DNA of 64,000 nt from Luteolibacter sp. SL250 (GTDB taxonomy: Bacteria; Verrucomicrobiota; Verrucomicrobiia; Verrucomicrobiales; Akkermansiaceae): assembly GCF_026625605.1 (NCBI RefSeq), contig NZ_CP113054.1, forward strand, positions 2,604,001-2,668,000, read 5' to 3'. The position numbers and the translations under genes are program-made. The notes under the pieces are model-generated. The model was not told the DNA's origin, searched no databases, and saw only the letters and a program-made list of their open reading frames with translations. Below, one piece after another: positions 1 to 8,118 of the stretch (the stretch's first letter is position 1; the number at the start of each line of letters is the position of its first letter).

Positions 1-1719
1 AAAGGTGATGTCCACCGCAAGCCCCCGCTGGAAGGCAACGGGGCCGCCTCCCGGCATCCTCCGGATCACCGGAGCGGAGGTGACCGAGGTGATCCCCTCG
101 ATCCACTCGTAGACATCTTCCATGCCGGAGGGCACGTAGATCCGCAGCAGGTCCCGCAGGGCGGCCGTGCCGCCGCCGGAGTCTTCCACCAGAGAGAGAT
201 AGTTCAGTGACAGATGGCTGATGAAACGCCAGGCCTCGCTTCCGTGGGCCAGGCTGTCCATCGGAGGGGTGGGGGGGATGATCCAGCGTACCGCCGCCAG
301 CGCCAGACCCGCGTCAGGGAGCAAGTCGGTATCGCGCCCTTCGATGGGCATCGAGAGGGGCAGGTGGCGGTTGGAGCAGAGCACCTTCACCGAGAGGGCA
401 TCGATGTCTTCCCGGTAGGGCGCGCTGTTCCCGTCAACGAGGGAGATGTAGATCTCCGAGCCAGCGTAGCGTGAGGATGGTCCCTCCCGTTTCTCCCGGC
501 CGGTGCTCAGGCGCGGTGCGCGACGGATGGAGAAGAAGGATTTCGCTCCCGGCTCCCCGGCTCCACAGCGGTAGAACGGCAGGAAACGGGTCTTCTCGGA
601 GGTGCCACCGGTGATGCCGGTCACCTCGTTCACCAGCAGGATCTCGTGGTGGAGGGGCTTGGTACGGTCCACCACCAGGTGGAAATCGGAACGCCCGGAG
701 TCTACGGAAATCTGGTCCGCCCGTCTTTCGAACAGATTGACCAAGGGGGTCGCATTCAACACGAAGGTTTCCGGACGTATCAGATTCGCGAGTTCCGCAG
801 CGGACCGCTTGAAGCCGATGATGAGATCGACGGAGGTTTTTTCCAACCCGGCGAAGGCTGCGCGAAGACCCTGGATCTTGAAAAACAGGAAGCGCTGGGG
901 CATCCCCATGTACTCGCGCAGCAGGCGGTAACCTTCGAACACCCGTGTATCCGCATGCAGCAGGGCTTCATCCTTTGAGAAACCTCCGGGCACGATCTTC
1001 ACGCCATCCCGGTCGCCGAGCGTGAACGTCTTGAGGATCTTCGCCGGATAGGCGCCGGAGGAGATGAAAAGGTGGGTGCCATGGGAGAAAAGTTCTTCCA
1101 GAATCCGCCCTGCTCCACCCAGGTCGCCGCGGACGAAAAAGGTCAGCTCGTCGAGTGAAGTCTGGTCGCTGAAGAAACCGGCATCCGGATGCAGATCCAG
1201 CCGGAGCCGGAGCGCCGCCTTTGCCGGGGCACTCGAGGGAAGCTGCAGCAGGTCCAGATCCCGGTCGAAGTAGCGGGGTCTCCCCTGCGGATCACGGGCG
1301 ATGCGGATGGGATGGATCGTCACCTCCTGAGCCGTGCGGAACTCGCACCGGGTGTCCGCATCCGGGCCCAGATGTCCGGTCAACATGGAACCCCGCGGTA
1401 CGGTCAACGGCACAGTCAAAGCAGCGTCCCCCTGCAGCTCCACGATACCCATGGATGGCACCGGGCACAGCATCGCCGGATAGATCGTCTCAAGCAGCGA
1501 CTGGGTGAAAACCGGGAAATCCGCGTCGAGCTTCTGGTGGACCCGGGCGGCGAGGAAAGCGAAGCCTTCGAGCAGGCGCTCCACGAACGGATCGTCGCAT
1601 CCATCGTTTCTCAGTCGCAACTGGCCGGCCACCAGTGGGTGCATGGTGCCGAACTCACCGGCCACTTCGCGGATGTGGCGGAGCTCGTCTTCAAAATAAC
1701 CGAGGAAAGTTTCGTTCAT
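1..1719 (-). CDS. tssF: T6SS baseplate subunit TssF (3' end missing)
   Basis: TssF is a baseplate wedge protein that works with TssG, TssK and TssE to seat the sheath-tube on the membrane complex. My translation from the ATG at 1719 gives the family N-terminus, with ELRHIREVAGEF near residues 12-23 and DPFVERLLEGFAFLAARV near 40-57, then a tract ending TIYPAMLCPVPSM. The visible 573 codons run off the window with AFQRGLAVDITF, which fits the last part of the family (usually about 590-620 residues), so only a short C-terminus is lost. It lies 27 bp after tssE in the same operon. tssG is expected next, outside the window. Confidence 0.9.
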   Translation of the reverse strand, partial: MNETFLGYFEDELRHIREVAGEFGTMHPLVAGQLRLRNDGCDDPFVERLLEGFAFLAARVHQKLDADFPVFTQSLLETIYPAMLCPVPSMGIVELQGDAALTVPLTVPRGSMLTGHLGPDADTRCEFRTAQEVTIHPIRIARDPQGRPRYFDRDLDLLQLPSSAPAKAALRLRLDLHPDAGFFSDQTSLDELTFFVRGDLGGAGRILEELFSHGTHLFISSGAYPAKILKTFTLGDRDGVKIVPGGFSKDEALLHADTRVFEGYRLLREYMGMPQRFLFFKIQGLRAAFAGLEKTSVDLIIGFKRSAAELANLIRPETFVLNATPLVNLFERRADQISVDSGRSDFHLVVDRTKPLHHEILLVNEVTGITGGTSEKTRFLPFYRCGAGEPGAKSFFSIRRAPRLSTGREKREGPSSRYAGSEIYISLVDGNSAPYREDIDALSVKVLCSNRHLPLSMPIEGRDTDLLPDAGLALAAVRWIIPPTPPMDSLAHGSEAWRFISHLSLNYLSLVEDSGGGTAALRDLLRIYVPSGMEDVYEWIEGITSVTSAPVIRRMPGGGPVAFQRGLAVDITF

Positions 1720-1746
1720 CCGTTGGAATGGGTGGGAGGGAGCCGA

Positions 1747-2226
1747 TCAGGAGTCGAAAGACCAAGCTCCGGAAGTGGTGTCGACGGCGGTTTCCATGGT
1801 GAACCGCTCTGGAACCGGCTGGGCCCAGATGCTGCCACTGATGCGGAACGCGACCGAGTTGCCCTCATCGTCATACTGGTCCCCGATGCGCTCGACCTCC
1901 AGTGTGGAAGGAATGATGCGGGGCTCGAAGTGGAGGATCGCCTCACGGATCGAGGACGCCATCTCATCCATGTCCATGGAGGAACCGATCCGCCCGGAAT
2001 AAGGGGCGACGCCGAAATTGAGTACCGAAGCCGCCGCGCCCGGGAAGTTCCAGATAGGGTCCTCCGAACGGGCGGAAGAAGCATTGAGGAGCCAGCGAAG
2101 GTTCCGCAGTACATCCGCACGGTAGACCGCCAGAGATGCACCCCGCGCGTACCGGGACTGCTCCGCCTCATCGATCCTCCAGAAAAGGGAAGGCAGTGTC
2201 AGCTCTTCGCGGAACGACGTTTTCAC
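1747..2226 (-). CDS. tssE: T6SS baseplate subunit TssE (gp25-like)
   Basis: TssE is the T6SS homologue of phage T4 gp25, the baseplate protein that primes sheath polymerisation. The 159-residue product has the usual size. It has a conserved SVLNFGVAPYSG segment (about residues 67-78), an AILHFEPRI segment (about 95-103) and a C-terminal beta-rich part. The start is a GTG at 2226 that overlaps the TGA stop of the upstream tagJ gene as GTGA, which argues for translational coupling and fixes the start. Nothing is missing compared with the family. Confidence 0.9.
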   Translation of the reverse strand: MKTSFREELTLPSLFWRIDEAEQSRYARGASLAVYRADVLRNLRWLLNASSARSEDPIWNFPGAAASVLNFGVAPYSGRIGSSMDMDEMASSIREAILHFEPRIIPSTLEVERIGDQYDDEGNSVAFRISGSIWAQPVPERFTMETAVDTTSGAWSFDS

Positions 2227-3062
2227 GGTTCAACAGGGGAGGCGGGCGTGGCGTCCGGTAGGTCCCCGAGACAGCACTGGCCCAATGAAAACACCGGAAC
2301 CACCTCGGCCCCGAGTGCGAAAAGCTGGGTGCCGAACCCCACGTCCACGGTGTCGAACCGTTCGTCCCAACCGGTGTCCCTGGCAAGCCTGGCAGCGTCG
2401 TCACTCCGCCCGGCGGTGCCCGGGTAGGTGGAAAATAGATAGCCTTTCAAGGGGGCTCCCTTGCGCAGGTGGATCATCACCGGCAGCCAGAGCAGGTCGT
2501 GGAGCATTTCCGGACGTGCGGGAACCGCGATGCGCAGAACCTGCTCGAAAGGCAGCCATGAATACTTCCCTTCAAAAATCCCTTCGAAGACACCGCACAA
2601 CCGCGTGTCACAATTCCGGAAGCCTTCGAATTCATATTCCTCATTGAATCCGGTGATGGTGTCCAGGGCATCGGCGCGGTCCGCGGCGGCTGCGGCCAAC
2701 GGCTCCGGAGAGCCTCCGTGCAGTGCCTCCAGCGCGGCTTTCCAGCCGGGATACCAGTCCGGTATGCTGTCACACGCGGGGAAATGGGGATCCGCCAGAC
2801 CTCTCAACACCTCATCTCGTCCGGAGATCGTCTTGAGGATGATCAGATACACCGCCAGGCCCGGATCTCCGCCGAGCTGCAGGGCGTTTTCCAACTGCTC
2901 CGCAGCCCTGCTCCATTCGCCATGAATGGCGAACAAGCTGAATAGGGCGGAACGGCAGGATGGATCCGCCGGAGCCCCGCGGACCGCTGCTTTGGCAGAT
3001 GCCAGAGCTGCGGCCGCGTTCCCGTCGGAGATCTGTTTTTTGATTTCCTGTAGATTTCCCAT
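2223..3062 (-). CDS. tagJ: T6SS accessory protein TagJ/ImpE
   Basis: TagJ (ImpE, HsiE) is a TPR-like accessory protein that in Pseudomonas binds the N-terminus of the sheath protein TssB. The N-terminal half shows TPR-like helical repeats (residues 1-110). The C-terminal half has the family signature: DTRLCGVFEGIFEGKYSWLP near 150-170, then DLLWLPV, and GTAGRSDDAARLARDTGW near the end. The length (279 residues) is normal. It sits between hcp and tssE and overlaps tssE by 4 bp. Since TssB here carries an unusual insertion, the TagJ-TssB contact may differ from the Pseudomonas case; that part is inference. Confidence 0.88.
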   Translation of the reverse strand: MGNLQEIKKQISDGNAAAALASAKAAVRGAPADPSCRSALFSLFAIHGEWSRAAEQLENALQLGGDPGLAVYLIILKTISGRDEVLRGLADPHFPACDSIPDWYPGWKAALEALHGGSPEPLAAAAADRADALDTITGFNEEYEFEGFRNCDTRLCGVFEGIFEGKYSWLPFEQVLRIAVPARPEMLHDLLWLPVMIHLRKGAPLKGYLFSTYPGTAGRSDDAARLARDTGWDERFDTVDVGFGTQLFALGAEVVPVFSLGQCCLGDLPDATPASPVEP

Positions 3063-3077
3063 TTTCCGGATGGGAAA

Positions 3078-3566
3078 TCAGCCGCCGGTGTTGGTGGACA
3101 GATCCCAGTGGGCCATGGTGTCGCCCCCAGGGGTGTTGTCCTTGGCAACCTCGGTGTACTTCCACTCGATCTTGGTGTAGTTGAAGCTCACCTGCTCCAC
3201 CGGACGGTCATCACCCTGGGTGGAACCGCCGATCTGAACGCTGCTGACAAGGCAGGGCTCGAAGGTGTAGGTGAGGTAGGCGATGCGGCTGTCCACCTGA
3301 CGGCAGATTTCCACGGTCACCTTCTTCAGGTTCTGGCCGTTGCTGCAATGGAGGTTGAGCTTCGGACTGGCCTTGTCCACGTACTTCGTGAAGCTGAAGT
3401 GCTGGTGCTCGGCCTTGCCGGAGGAGCCGCGGTTGCCGCCGCCACCCAGGTTGGTGCCGAGTTGCTGCACTCCGTGGCTGAAGGAGAGAAGCTGGATCCA
3501 CTGCTCGTGGCCCTTGTCCTCACACTCGCCGGGAATGCCGTCGATTTTCAAATATGCGTCAAACAT
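3078..3566 (-). CDS. hcp: T6SS inner tube protein Hcp (TssD)
   Basis: Hcp forms hexameric rings that stack into the tube propelled out of the cell and can chaperone effectors. The 162-residue product has the standard size and the landmarks DAYLKIDGIPGE at the N-terminus and FSFTKYVDKASPKL near residues 57-70. A glycine-rich loop (GGGGNRGSSGK) lies at about 41-51. The gene follows tssC after 117 bp, the largest gap in this operon. That leader contains a 15-bp palindrome and a second GC-rich inverted repeat, which could allow separate expression of this abundant protein. No effector domain is fused to it. Confidence 0.93.
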   Translation of the reverse strand: MFDAYLKIDGIPGECEDKGHEQWIQLLSFSHGVQQLGTNLGGGGNRGSSGKAEHQHFSFTKYVDKASPKLNLHCSNGQNLKKVTVEICRQVDSRIAYLTYTFEPCLVSSVQIGGSTQGDDRPVEQVSFNYTKIEWKYTEVAKDNTPGGDTMAHWDLSTNTGG

Positions 3567-3600
3567 GGTTTTGCTTTTGGCTGTTGTTGGTTTCGGGATT

Positions 3601-3615
3601 CGGGTGAGTCACCCG
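3601..3615 (-). promoter_or_regulatory. 15-bp palindrome in the hcp leader
   Basis: CGGGTGAGTCACCCG is a perfect palindrome about the central base, located 34-48 bp upstream of the hcp start. As RNA it can form a 6-bp stem with a 3-nt loop. A second GC-rich inverted repeat lies at about 3637-3657. It could be an operator, a processing or stabilising hairpin that raises hcp mRNA relative to tssC, or chance. No T-run follows on the transcribed strand, so it is not a classical terminator. Confidence 0.35.
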
Positions 3616-3683
3616 GTTTTCAGGATTGCCTCATCCTCCCCGCCGGACCGGTGAGGGGAATGGGGCGAAGATTCGTTGGTTGA

Positions 3684-5189
3684 TCAGTTTGATTTCTGCT
3701 TCAGTTTGGACACCAGACGCAGCGAAGCGGTGAGTCCTTCCAGTTGGAAATGCGGCCGGAGGTAGAAGACCGCCCTGTAGTTCCCAGGGTCGCCCTCGAT
3801 GGAGGTGACCTCCACCCGGGCATCGGCCAGGGGCTTCTTCGCTTTCAGGCTTTCGTCGCCGCCGCCGCGGAGCACGTAGGCCATGATCCAGTTCGTCAGC
3901 CATTTCTGCATCTCCTCCTGCTCCATGAATGAGCCGATCTTGTCGCGCACCATGCACTTCAGATAGTGGGCGAAGCGGCAGGTGGAGAACAGATAGGGCA
4001 GGCGGCAGGAAAGATTCTCGTTCGCCTGGGCGTCGGCATCCAGATACTTAGTGGGCTTCTTGAGCGACTGGGCACCGAAGAAACAGGCATAGTCGCTGTT
4101 CTTGTAGTGGGACAACGGCATCAGTCCGATGTCCGCCAGCTCCTTCTCGCGCCGGTCGGTGATGGCGATCTCCGTGGGGCACTTCGCGTCCACTCCGCCG
4201 TCGTCCGTCGGGAACAGGTGGGTGGGCAGATTCTCCACGATACCGCCGCTCTCCAGACCGCGGATCTGCGTGGTCCAGCCGTTCTCATAGAACGCGCGGT
4301 TGATGTTGGCGCCCATGGCATAGGCCGCGTTGGACCAGGTGTATTTCGTGTGGTCGGAGCCGTCCGTATCTTCCTCGAAGTCGAAGCTTTCCACCGGCTC
4401 CGTCTTGGAGCCATAGGGAACGCGGGCGAGGAATCGGGGCATGGCCAGGCCCAGGTAGCGGGCATCCTCATCCTCGCGCAGGCTGCGCCAGGCGGCATGC
4501 TCCACGGAGTCCTGCACCTTCCGCAGATCGCGTGGGTTCGGCAGTTCCGTCCAGCTTTCCATGCCGAGAAGCTCGGAGGAAGCGGCGGCGATGAACGGGG
4601 CGTGAGCGGTTGCCGCGATCTTCGACATGCCGCGGAGTACCTGCACGTCCGGACCGGTGTGGCCGAATTCGTAGTCACCGATCAGCACGCCGAACGGTTG
4701 GCCGCCGGGGGTGCCGTACTCCTCTTCGTAGATCTTCTTGAAGAGCTCGGTCTGGTCCCAGCCGGCGCGGTCCTTGCCCTTGAGCTGCTTGTAGATCTCC
4801 TTCTTGGAGATGTTGATGACCTTGATCTTTAGCTGGTCGCTCGATTCCGTGCCGCTGACCAGGTGGTGGAGCCCCCTCCAGGAACCTTCCAGTTTCTGGA
4901 AGTCCGAATGATGGAGAATGAGATTGAGCTGGGAGGTCAGGCGGCGGTCGATCTCGGCGATGACGCGTTCGATCTTGTCGAGAACCTCAGGGGTCTCCTT
5001 CGAGATGTTCTCGTAGTCTCCGAGGATGTGCTCGAAGAGGGTGGAAACAGCGTCCTGGATCTCGCGCTTCGCTTCTTCGGATTTCGGCCGGAGGGCATCC
5101 ACGACGGAGAGCATCCGGTCGAGTGCGCTTTCCTGGGTGGTTACGGTGCCGGCGGCATTGGTGGATCCGGCTTGTTGGGCATTACTCAT
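3684..5189 (-). CDS. tssC: T6SS contractile sheath large subunit TssC (VipB)
   Basis: TssC pairs with TssB to form the contractile sheath around the Hcp tube. The 501-residue product matches the family length. Typical segments are KLEGSWRGLHHLV (about 99-111), FGVLIGDYEFGH (about 167-178), EDEDARYLGLAMPRFLARVPYG (about 238-259) and a C-terminal beta domain ending near YRAVFYLRPHFQLEGL. It starts 19 bp after tssB ends. TssB and TssC interlock by strand exchange, so the insertion in TssB would have to be accommodated on the sheath surface formed with this protein. Confidence 0.95.
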   Translation of the reverse strand: MSNAQQAGSTNAAGTVTTQESALDRMLSVVDALRPKSEEAKREIQDAVSTLFEHILGDYENISKETPEVLDKIERVIAEIDRRLTSQLNLILHHSDFQKLEGSWRGLHHLVSGTESSDQLKIKVINISKKEIYKQLKGKDRAGWDQTELFKKIYEEEYGTPGGQPFGVLIGDYEFGHTGPDVQVLRGMSKIAATAHAPFIAAASSELLGMESWTELPNPRDLRKVQDSVEHAAWRSLREDEDARYLGLAMPRFLARVPYGSKTEPVESFDFEEDTDGSDHTKYTWSNAAYAMGANINRAFYENGWTTQIRGLESGGIVENLPTHLFPTDDGGVDAKCPTEIAITDRREKELADIGLMPLSHYKNSDYACFFGAQSLKKPTKYLDADAQANENLSCRLPYLFSTCRFAHYLKCMVRDKIGSFMEQEEMQKWLTNWIMAYVLRGGGDESLKAKKPLADARVEVTSIEGDPGNYRAVFYLRPHFQLEGLTASLRLVSKLKQKSN

Positions 5190-5208
5190 GGCGGGAAGGG
5201 GGCTGGGG

Positions 5209-5955
5209 TTAGGGTGCTTCGGAAGACGGTGCTTGTTCCTTCAGGAGGCCTTCCATCACGGATTTGTCCTGGAGCAGCTCGTCGAGAGCCTTCTGGGCGC
5301 CGGCCTTGCCGTCCACCTTGATGAGGAGCTCCTTGAGCCGGTTGCGGGCATCCAGCAGTTTCGCAAGCGGGCCCTTCTTGACGATCCGGAGCGTCCAGCG
5401 TTTCGTGTTCCGGGGATCGGGGAGGATCGAGGATTCCAGATCGGCGGCCTTTTCACCGATCTTGTAGGCGATGAACTCCTTCGAAAGGGCATCCAACGAA
5501 GCCACGCTTTCCCCGAACGGCGCGCTGTGGGGATTCGTGGAATCGAACACATAGCGTTTGTCGGACCCCTTGCCTTCCTCCGTGATGACAATCTCGATGA
5601 TCTCCGCGCCAATCTTGCGGGCAAAGACATCCGGACTGAAGTCCGCCATGGATTCGAGCGTCACATCCACGCCCATGCGGCCCTCTCCGGCCACCAGATT
5701 GTCGACGGCAAAAGTGACGCGCGGCTTCTGGTCCTTGAGGAAAGCGTCGAAGTTGTCCGCATCGACGTCGCTGAACTTCCGCTTGGAAAGCTCTGGCAGT
5801 TCACCGGCATTCGCACCGGAAAGATCCGCCATCACGCCCGTGATCCAGGGCAGTTCCACCTGGCGGAGCGCGTCACCCACCTCCACGTCATATTCGATTT
5901 GGACACGGGGTTTCCGCGGGAGCAGTTTCTGGGAGCTGGATGTTTTCTTGGCCAT
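5209..5955 (-). CDS. tssB: T6SS contractile sheath small subunit TssB (VipA) with large insertion
   Basis: TssB is the small sheath subunit. Residues 8-115 are canonical: SQK near the N-terminus, PRVQIEYDVEVGD, VMADLSG, FSDVDADNFDAFL, and a tract ending ADFSPDVFARKI. In known TssB proteins (about 165-175 residues) this is followed almost at once by the LLEAR helix. Here that helix (PLAKLLDARNRLKELL) starts only at about residue 196. Roughly 80 extra residues (116-195) intervene, predicted mixed alpha/beta with a NPHSAPFGES segment. Total length is 248 residues. The C-terminus (VDGKAGAQKALDELL) is again normal, so this is an internal insertion and not a frameshift or fusion at an end. Confidence 0.92.
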   Translation of the reverse strand: MAKKTSSSQKLLPRKPRVQIEYDVEVGDALRQVELPWITGVMADLSGANAGELPELSKRKFSDVDADNFDAFLKDQKPRVTFAVDNLVAGEGRMGVDVTLESMADFSPDVFARKIGAEIIEIVITEEGKGSDKRYVFDSTNPHSAPFGESVASLDALSKEFIAYKIGEKAADLESSILPDPRNTKRWTLRIVKKGPLAKLLDARNRLKELLIKVDGKAGAQKALDELLQDKSVMEGLLKEQAPSSEAP

Positions 5956-6000
5956 AATATGTGAAATGTTTGGTTGCCGGTGTCTGGGATGGGAAAGGCA

Positions 6001-7032
6001 TCAGTTGGAGTCGGTGATCTCCTCGGTCGGTCCGAAGACATCGTCGATGGATGGACTGCCGTTCAGGCGGAATTCTTTGACGATTTCGATGAAGTCCATC
6101 ATCGCCACACGCTTCGCGCGGTTCAGCAGATACGGCACCGGACTGGTGGGTTCCGTCCGGCGGTAGAAGCGGATGAGTTGGTCGATGGTGCGGCAGACAT
6201 CCGCGCGGTTGCGGATCTCGCCCGGTTGCGCCACCTGCACGGCCGCTGCCGGGGTTGCGGCATCCCCTCCTTCCGGGGAGCCATCGGTCGCGGGGGCTGC
6301 CCCTCCGGTTACAACCGCGCTCCGGGCGAGGAAGCCCTCGAACTTGCCCAGCTTTTCCTCCAGAAGGGGAAGGGACAGCGACGGACTGCCCAGATGGGTC
6401 TGCAGCGTGTCGCGGAGGGCATTCAGTTCGTGGCGGATCTCGCGGCATTGGGCGGCGAGCCGGTCATAGAATTCAGGATCCTCGGACAATGTTTCATTGA
6501 TCGAGGCTTCGATGAGCGTGGGGGATGGATTCCCCGCAAGGGAACTCTCCGCCTGCGCGAATGTATAACTCCCGGAACGTCTTCCCTTTGCGATGATGAT
6601 CTCATCGATCCCGCTGATGACGACAGGTGTGTCCAGGCGGGAGATGAGGGATAACCTTTCATCCGGATCCCCGTCTTCCATCACCGGATGGACCTGAAGC
6701 CAGTATCTGTGCAGCAGTTGGTTGAAGAGGACGATGCCGTCCACCAAACCTTCAAGTTGGGAGAGCCTCAGGCTTGCCGTGGTCGCATAGTATGCCAGCC
6801 CCAGATGTTTGGTGTTTCCGAAGTGGGCTCCCACCTCCATCAGCAGGCCCGCCCAGTCGCCTGTGCCCTGGGATTCACGCTCTCCGCCCACCATGCCCCG
6901 GTCCAGTCCGCCGACGATGCTGTCGAGCGTTTTCCCAAGTTCTGAGTCGAGGACAATGTTCTCCCAAACATCATCGCCGCATGGCGGCTGATTCACACAT
7001 GGGGCGAGGTATTGTTCGAGGGATAATGCCAC
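6001..7032 (-). CDS. tssA: T6SS assembly protein TssA (ImpA N-terminal domain)
   Basis: TssA proteins recruit baseplate parts and coordinate tube and sheath growth. The N-terminal ImpA_N-type domain is visible: PCGDDVWENIVLDSE at about 17-31, DWAGLLMEVGAHFGNTKHLGLA at about 59-80, and a WLQVHPVMEDGDPDERL tract at about 111-127. The C-terminus carries RRTEPTSPVPYLLNRAKRV followed by DFIEIVKEF, the short-TssA pattern. A proline/alanine/glycine-rich linker separates the two. The start is a GTG at 7032. At 343 residues it lacks the long C-terminal extension of some TssA classes. Confidence 0.88.
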   Translation of the reverse strand: MALSLEQYLAPCVNQPPCGDDVWENIVLDSELGKTLDSIVGGLDRGMVGGERESQGTGDWAGLLMEVGAHFGNTKHLGLAYYATTASLRLSQLEGLVDGIVLFNQLLHRYWLQVHPVMEDGDPDERLSLISRLDTPVVISGIDEIIIAKGRRSGSYTFAQAESSLAGNPSPTLIEASINETLSEDPEFYDRLAAQCREIRHELNALRDTLQTHLGSPSLSLPLLEEKLGKFEGFLARSAVVTGGAAPATDGSPEGGDAATPAAAVQVAQPGEIRNRADVCRTIDQLIRFYRRTEPTSPVPYLLNRAKRVAMMDFIEIVKEFRLNGSPSIDDVFGPTEEITDSN

Positions 7033-7086
7033 TTGTTGATAACTATATTTAGGAATTACGGTCGGATTCAGTCAATGAAATAACGG

Positions 7087-8100
7087 TTATGGCTGTCCTT
7101 TGCCAAACAATCTCCCCATTACGGAACTGAAGGTTCCCGAGGGCTGGTCCGGAGCGAAAAGCGATGTCACCGCGAAGGGTGGGGAAGTGAAGGATGAGAG
7201 TATTTTCCCGAACTGTTCCTCATTCTCCGGAGCCAGGGAATATGGAATCTCATTCAGTGGTGGCATCCCTTCCGCGTTCAACCTCGAGAGGTGGACGAAA
7301 TCACTGTCGGTTCCGCCGACAGATACATCCGCCCAGCCGCCATCCTTGGGGGCGATGATGGTCCACAGGGTGCCGTCCGGAAGATGGGGTTGGAAGAAGG
7401 TGTGCCACATCAGAAAGCCTTTCCCGCGATCTCCGGGAGATGAAGGCAACCTGAAATGCCGCGGCCTCACATCCGGCTGCCGGCGGTTCTTTGAGAATGC
7501 CGCCAGGTCGGCCAGCATGACATGGAGGATCCTCCGGAAGCCCTCCTCACCGGACCCCATGCCCAGGAACCTGGCGCGGGATTCCTCCGTGGGCCCCTCG
7601 GCTGGCATCGGTGAGAGATTGCGCACGGCGTACTCGAGCGCGATCTTCCCGGACACGGCGGCGGAGCGGACCGCATCCTGGGTATCCGCTGACGAGCACT
7701 GTTCCTTCGCCAGCTCCAGCGCTTCCTGAAGCGGGGTGAGATCCGCAGGCAGCCGTGTGGTGGGAAGGTGGGTTGCGGCGATCATCGGGTAGGAACGCCG
7801 GCCGCGCCCATCGGTGGACGCCCATAGCCGTGCCAGGATCATCCCCCGTGGGCCGGTCATGAACAATTCATGGTCCCAGTCCACCGTCTTGCCTTCTTCG
7901 GAAAGAGGCTCCCACGCCCCCGTATCCAGATTCGTCCGGATCCCATCGGTGTAGAAGGATTGCTTGAACTTTCCGAGCGACGGAGTGTCCAGCCCGATGT
8001 CCTCCAGATGGTCCGACCAAGCCCGGTGCTTGCCGAACACGGCGAGCGGGATGCGTGAACCATCCGCTGCTTTGACGGTATCTGGCGGTTCGTCGAGCAT
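7087..8100 (-). CDS. T6SS-operon protein, possibly TagF-related
   Basis: I do not recognise this 337-residue protein with certainty. The N-terminus reads like a TagF-type entry: IPLAVFGKHRAWSDHLEDIG (residues 17-36) resembles the GKLPAxGDFV opening of TagF. A GRLW-type segment (ILARLWASTDGRGRRSYPMI, about 88-107) follows, like the part of TagF after its first strand pair. TagF represses or adjusts T6SS activity post-translationally in Pseudomonas and Agrobacterium. The C-terminal 150 residues show no known domain by eye. There is no signal peptide or membrane segment. Its place between tssM and tssA inside the operon supports a T6SS role; the TagF link is inference. Confidence 0.5.
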   Translation of the reverse strand: MLDEPPDTVKAADGSRIPLAVFGKHRAWSDHLEDIGLDTPSLGKFKQSFYTDGIRTNLDTGAWEPLSEEGKTVDWDHELFMTGPRGMILARLWASTDGRGRRSYPMIAATHLPTTRLPADLTPLQEALELAKEQCSSADTQDAVRSAAVSGKIALEYAVRNLSPMPAEGPTEESRARFLGMGSGEEGFRRILHVMLADLAAFSKNRRQPDVRPRHFRLPSSPGDRGKGFLMWHTFFQPHLPDGTLWTIIAPKDGGWADVSVGGTDSDFVHLSRLNAEGMPPLNEIPYSLAPENEEQFGKILSSFTSPPFAVTSLFAPDQPSGTFSSVMGRLFGKGQP

Positions 8101-8118
8101 GACAAAATAGAACGTGGT

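Noticed and set aside
1189..2427. Plus-strand 412-residue frame over tssF/tssE
   Set aside because: Opposite to clear T6SS genes, with no recognisable domain.
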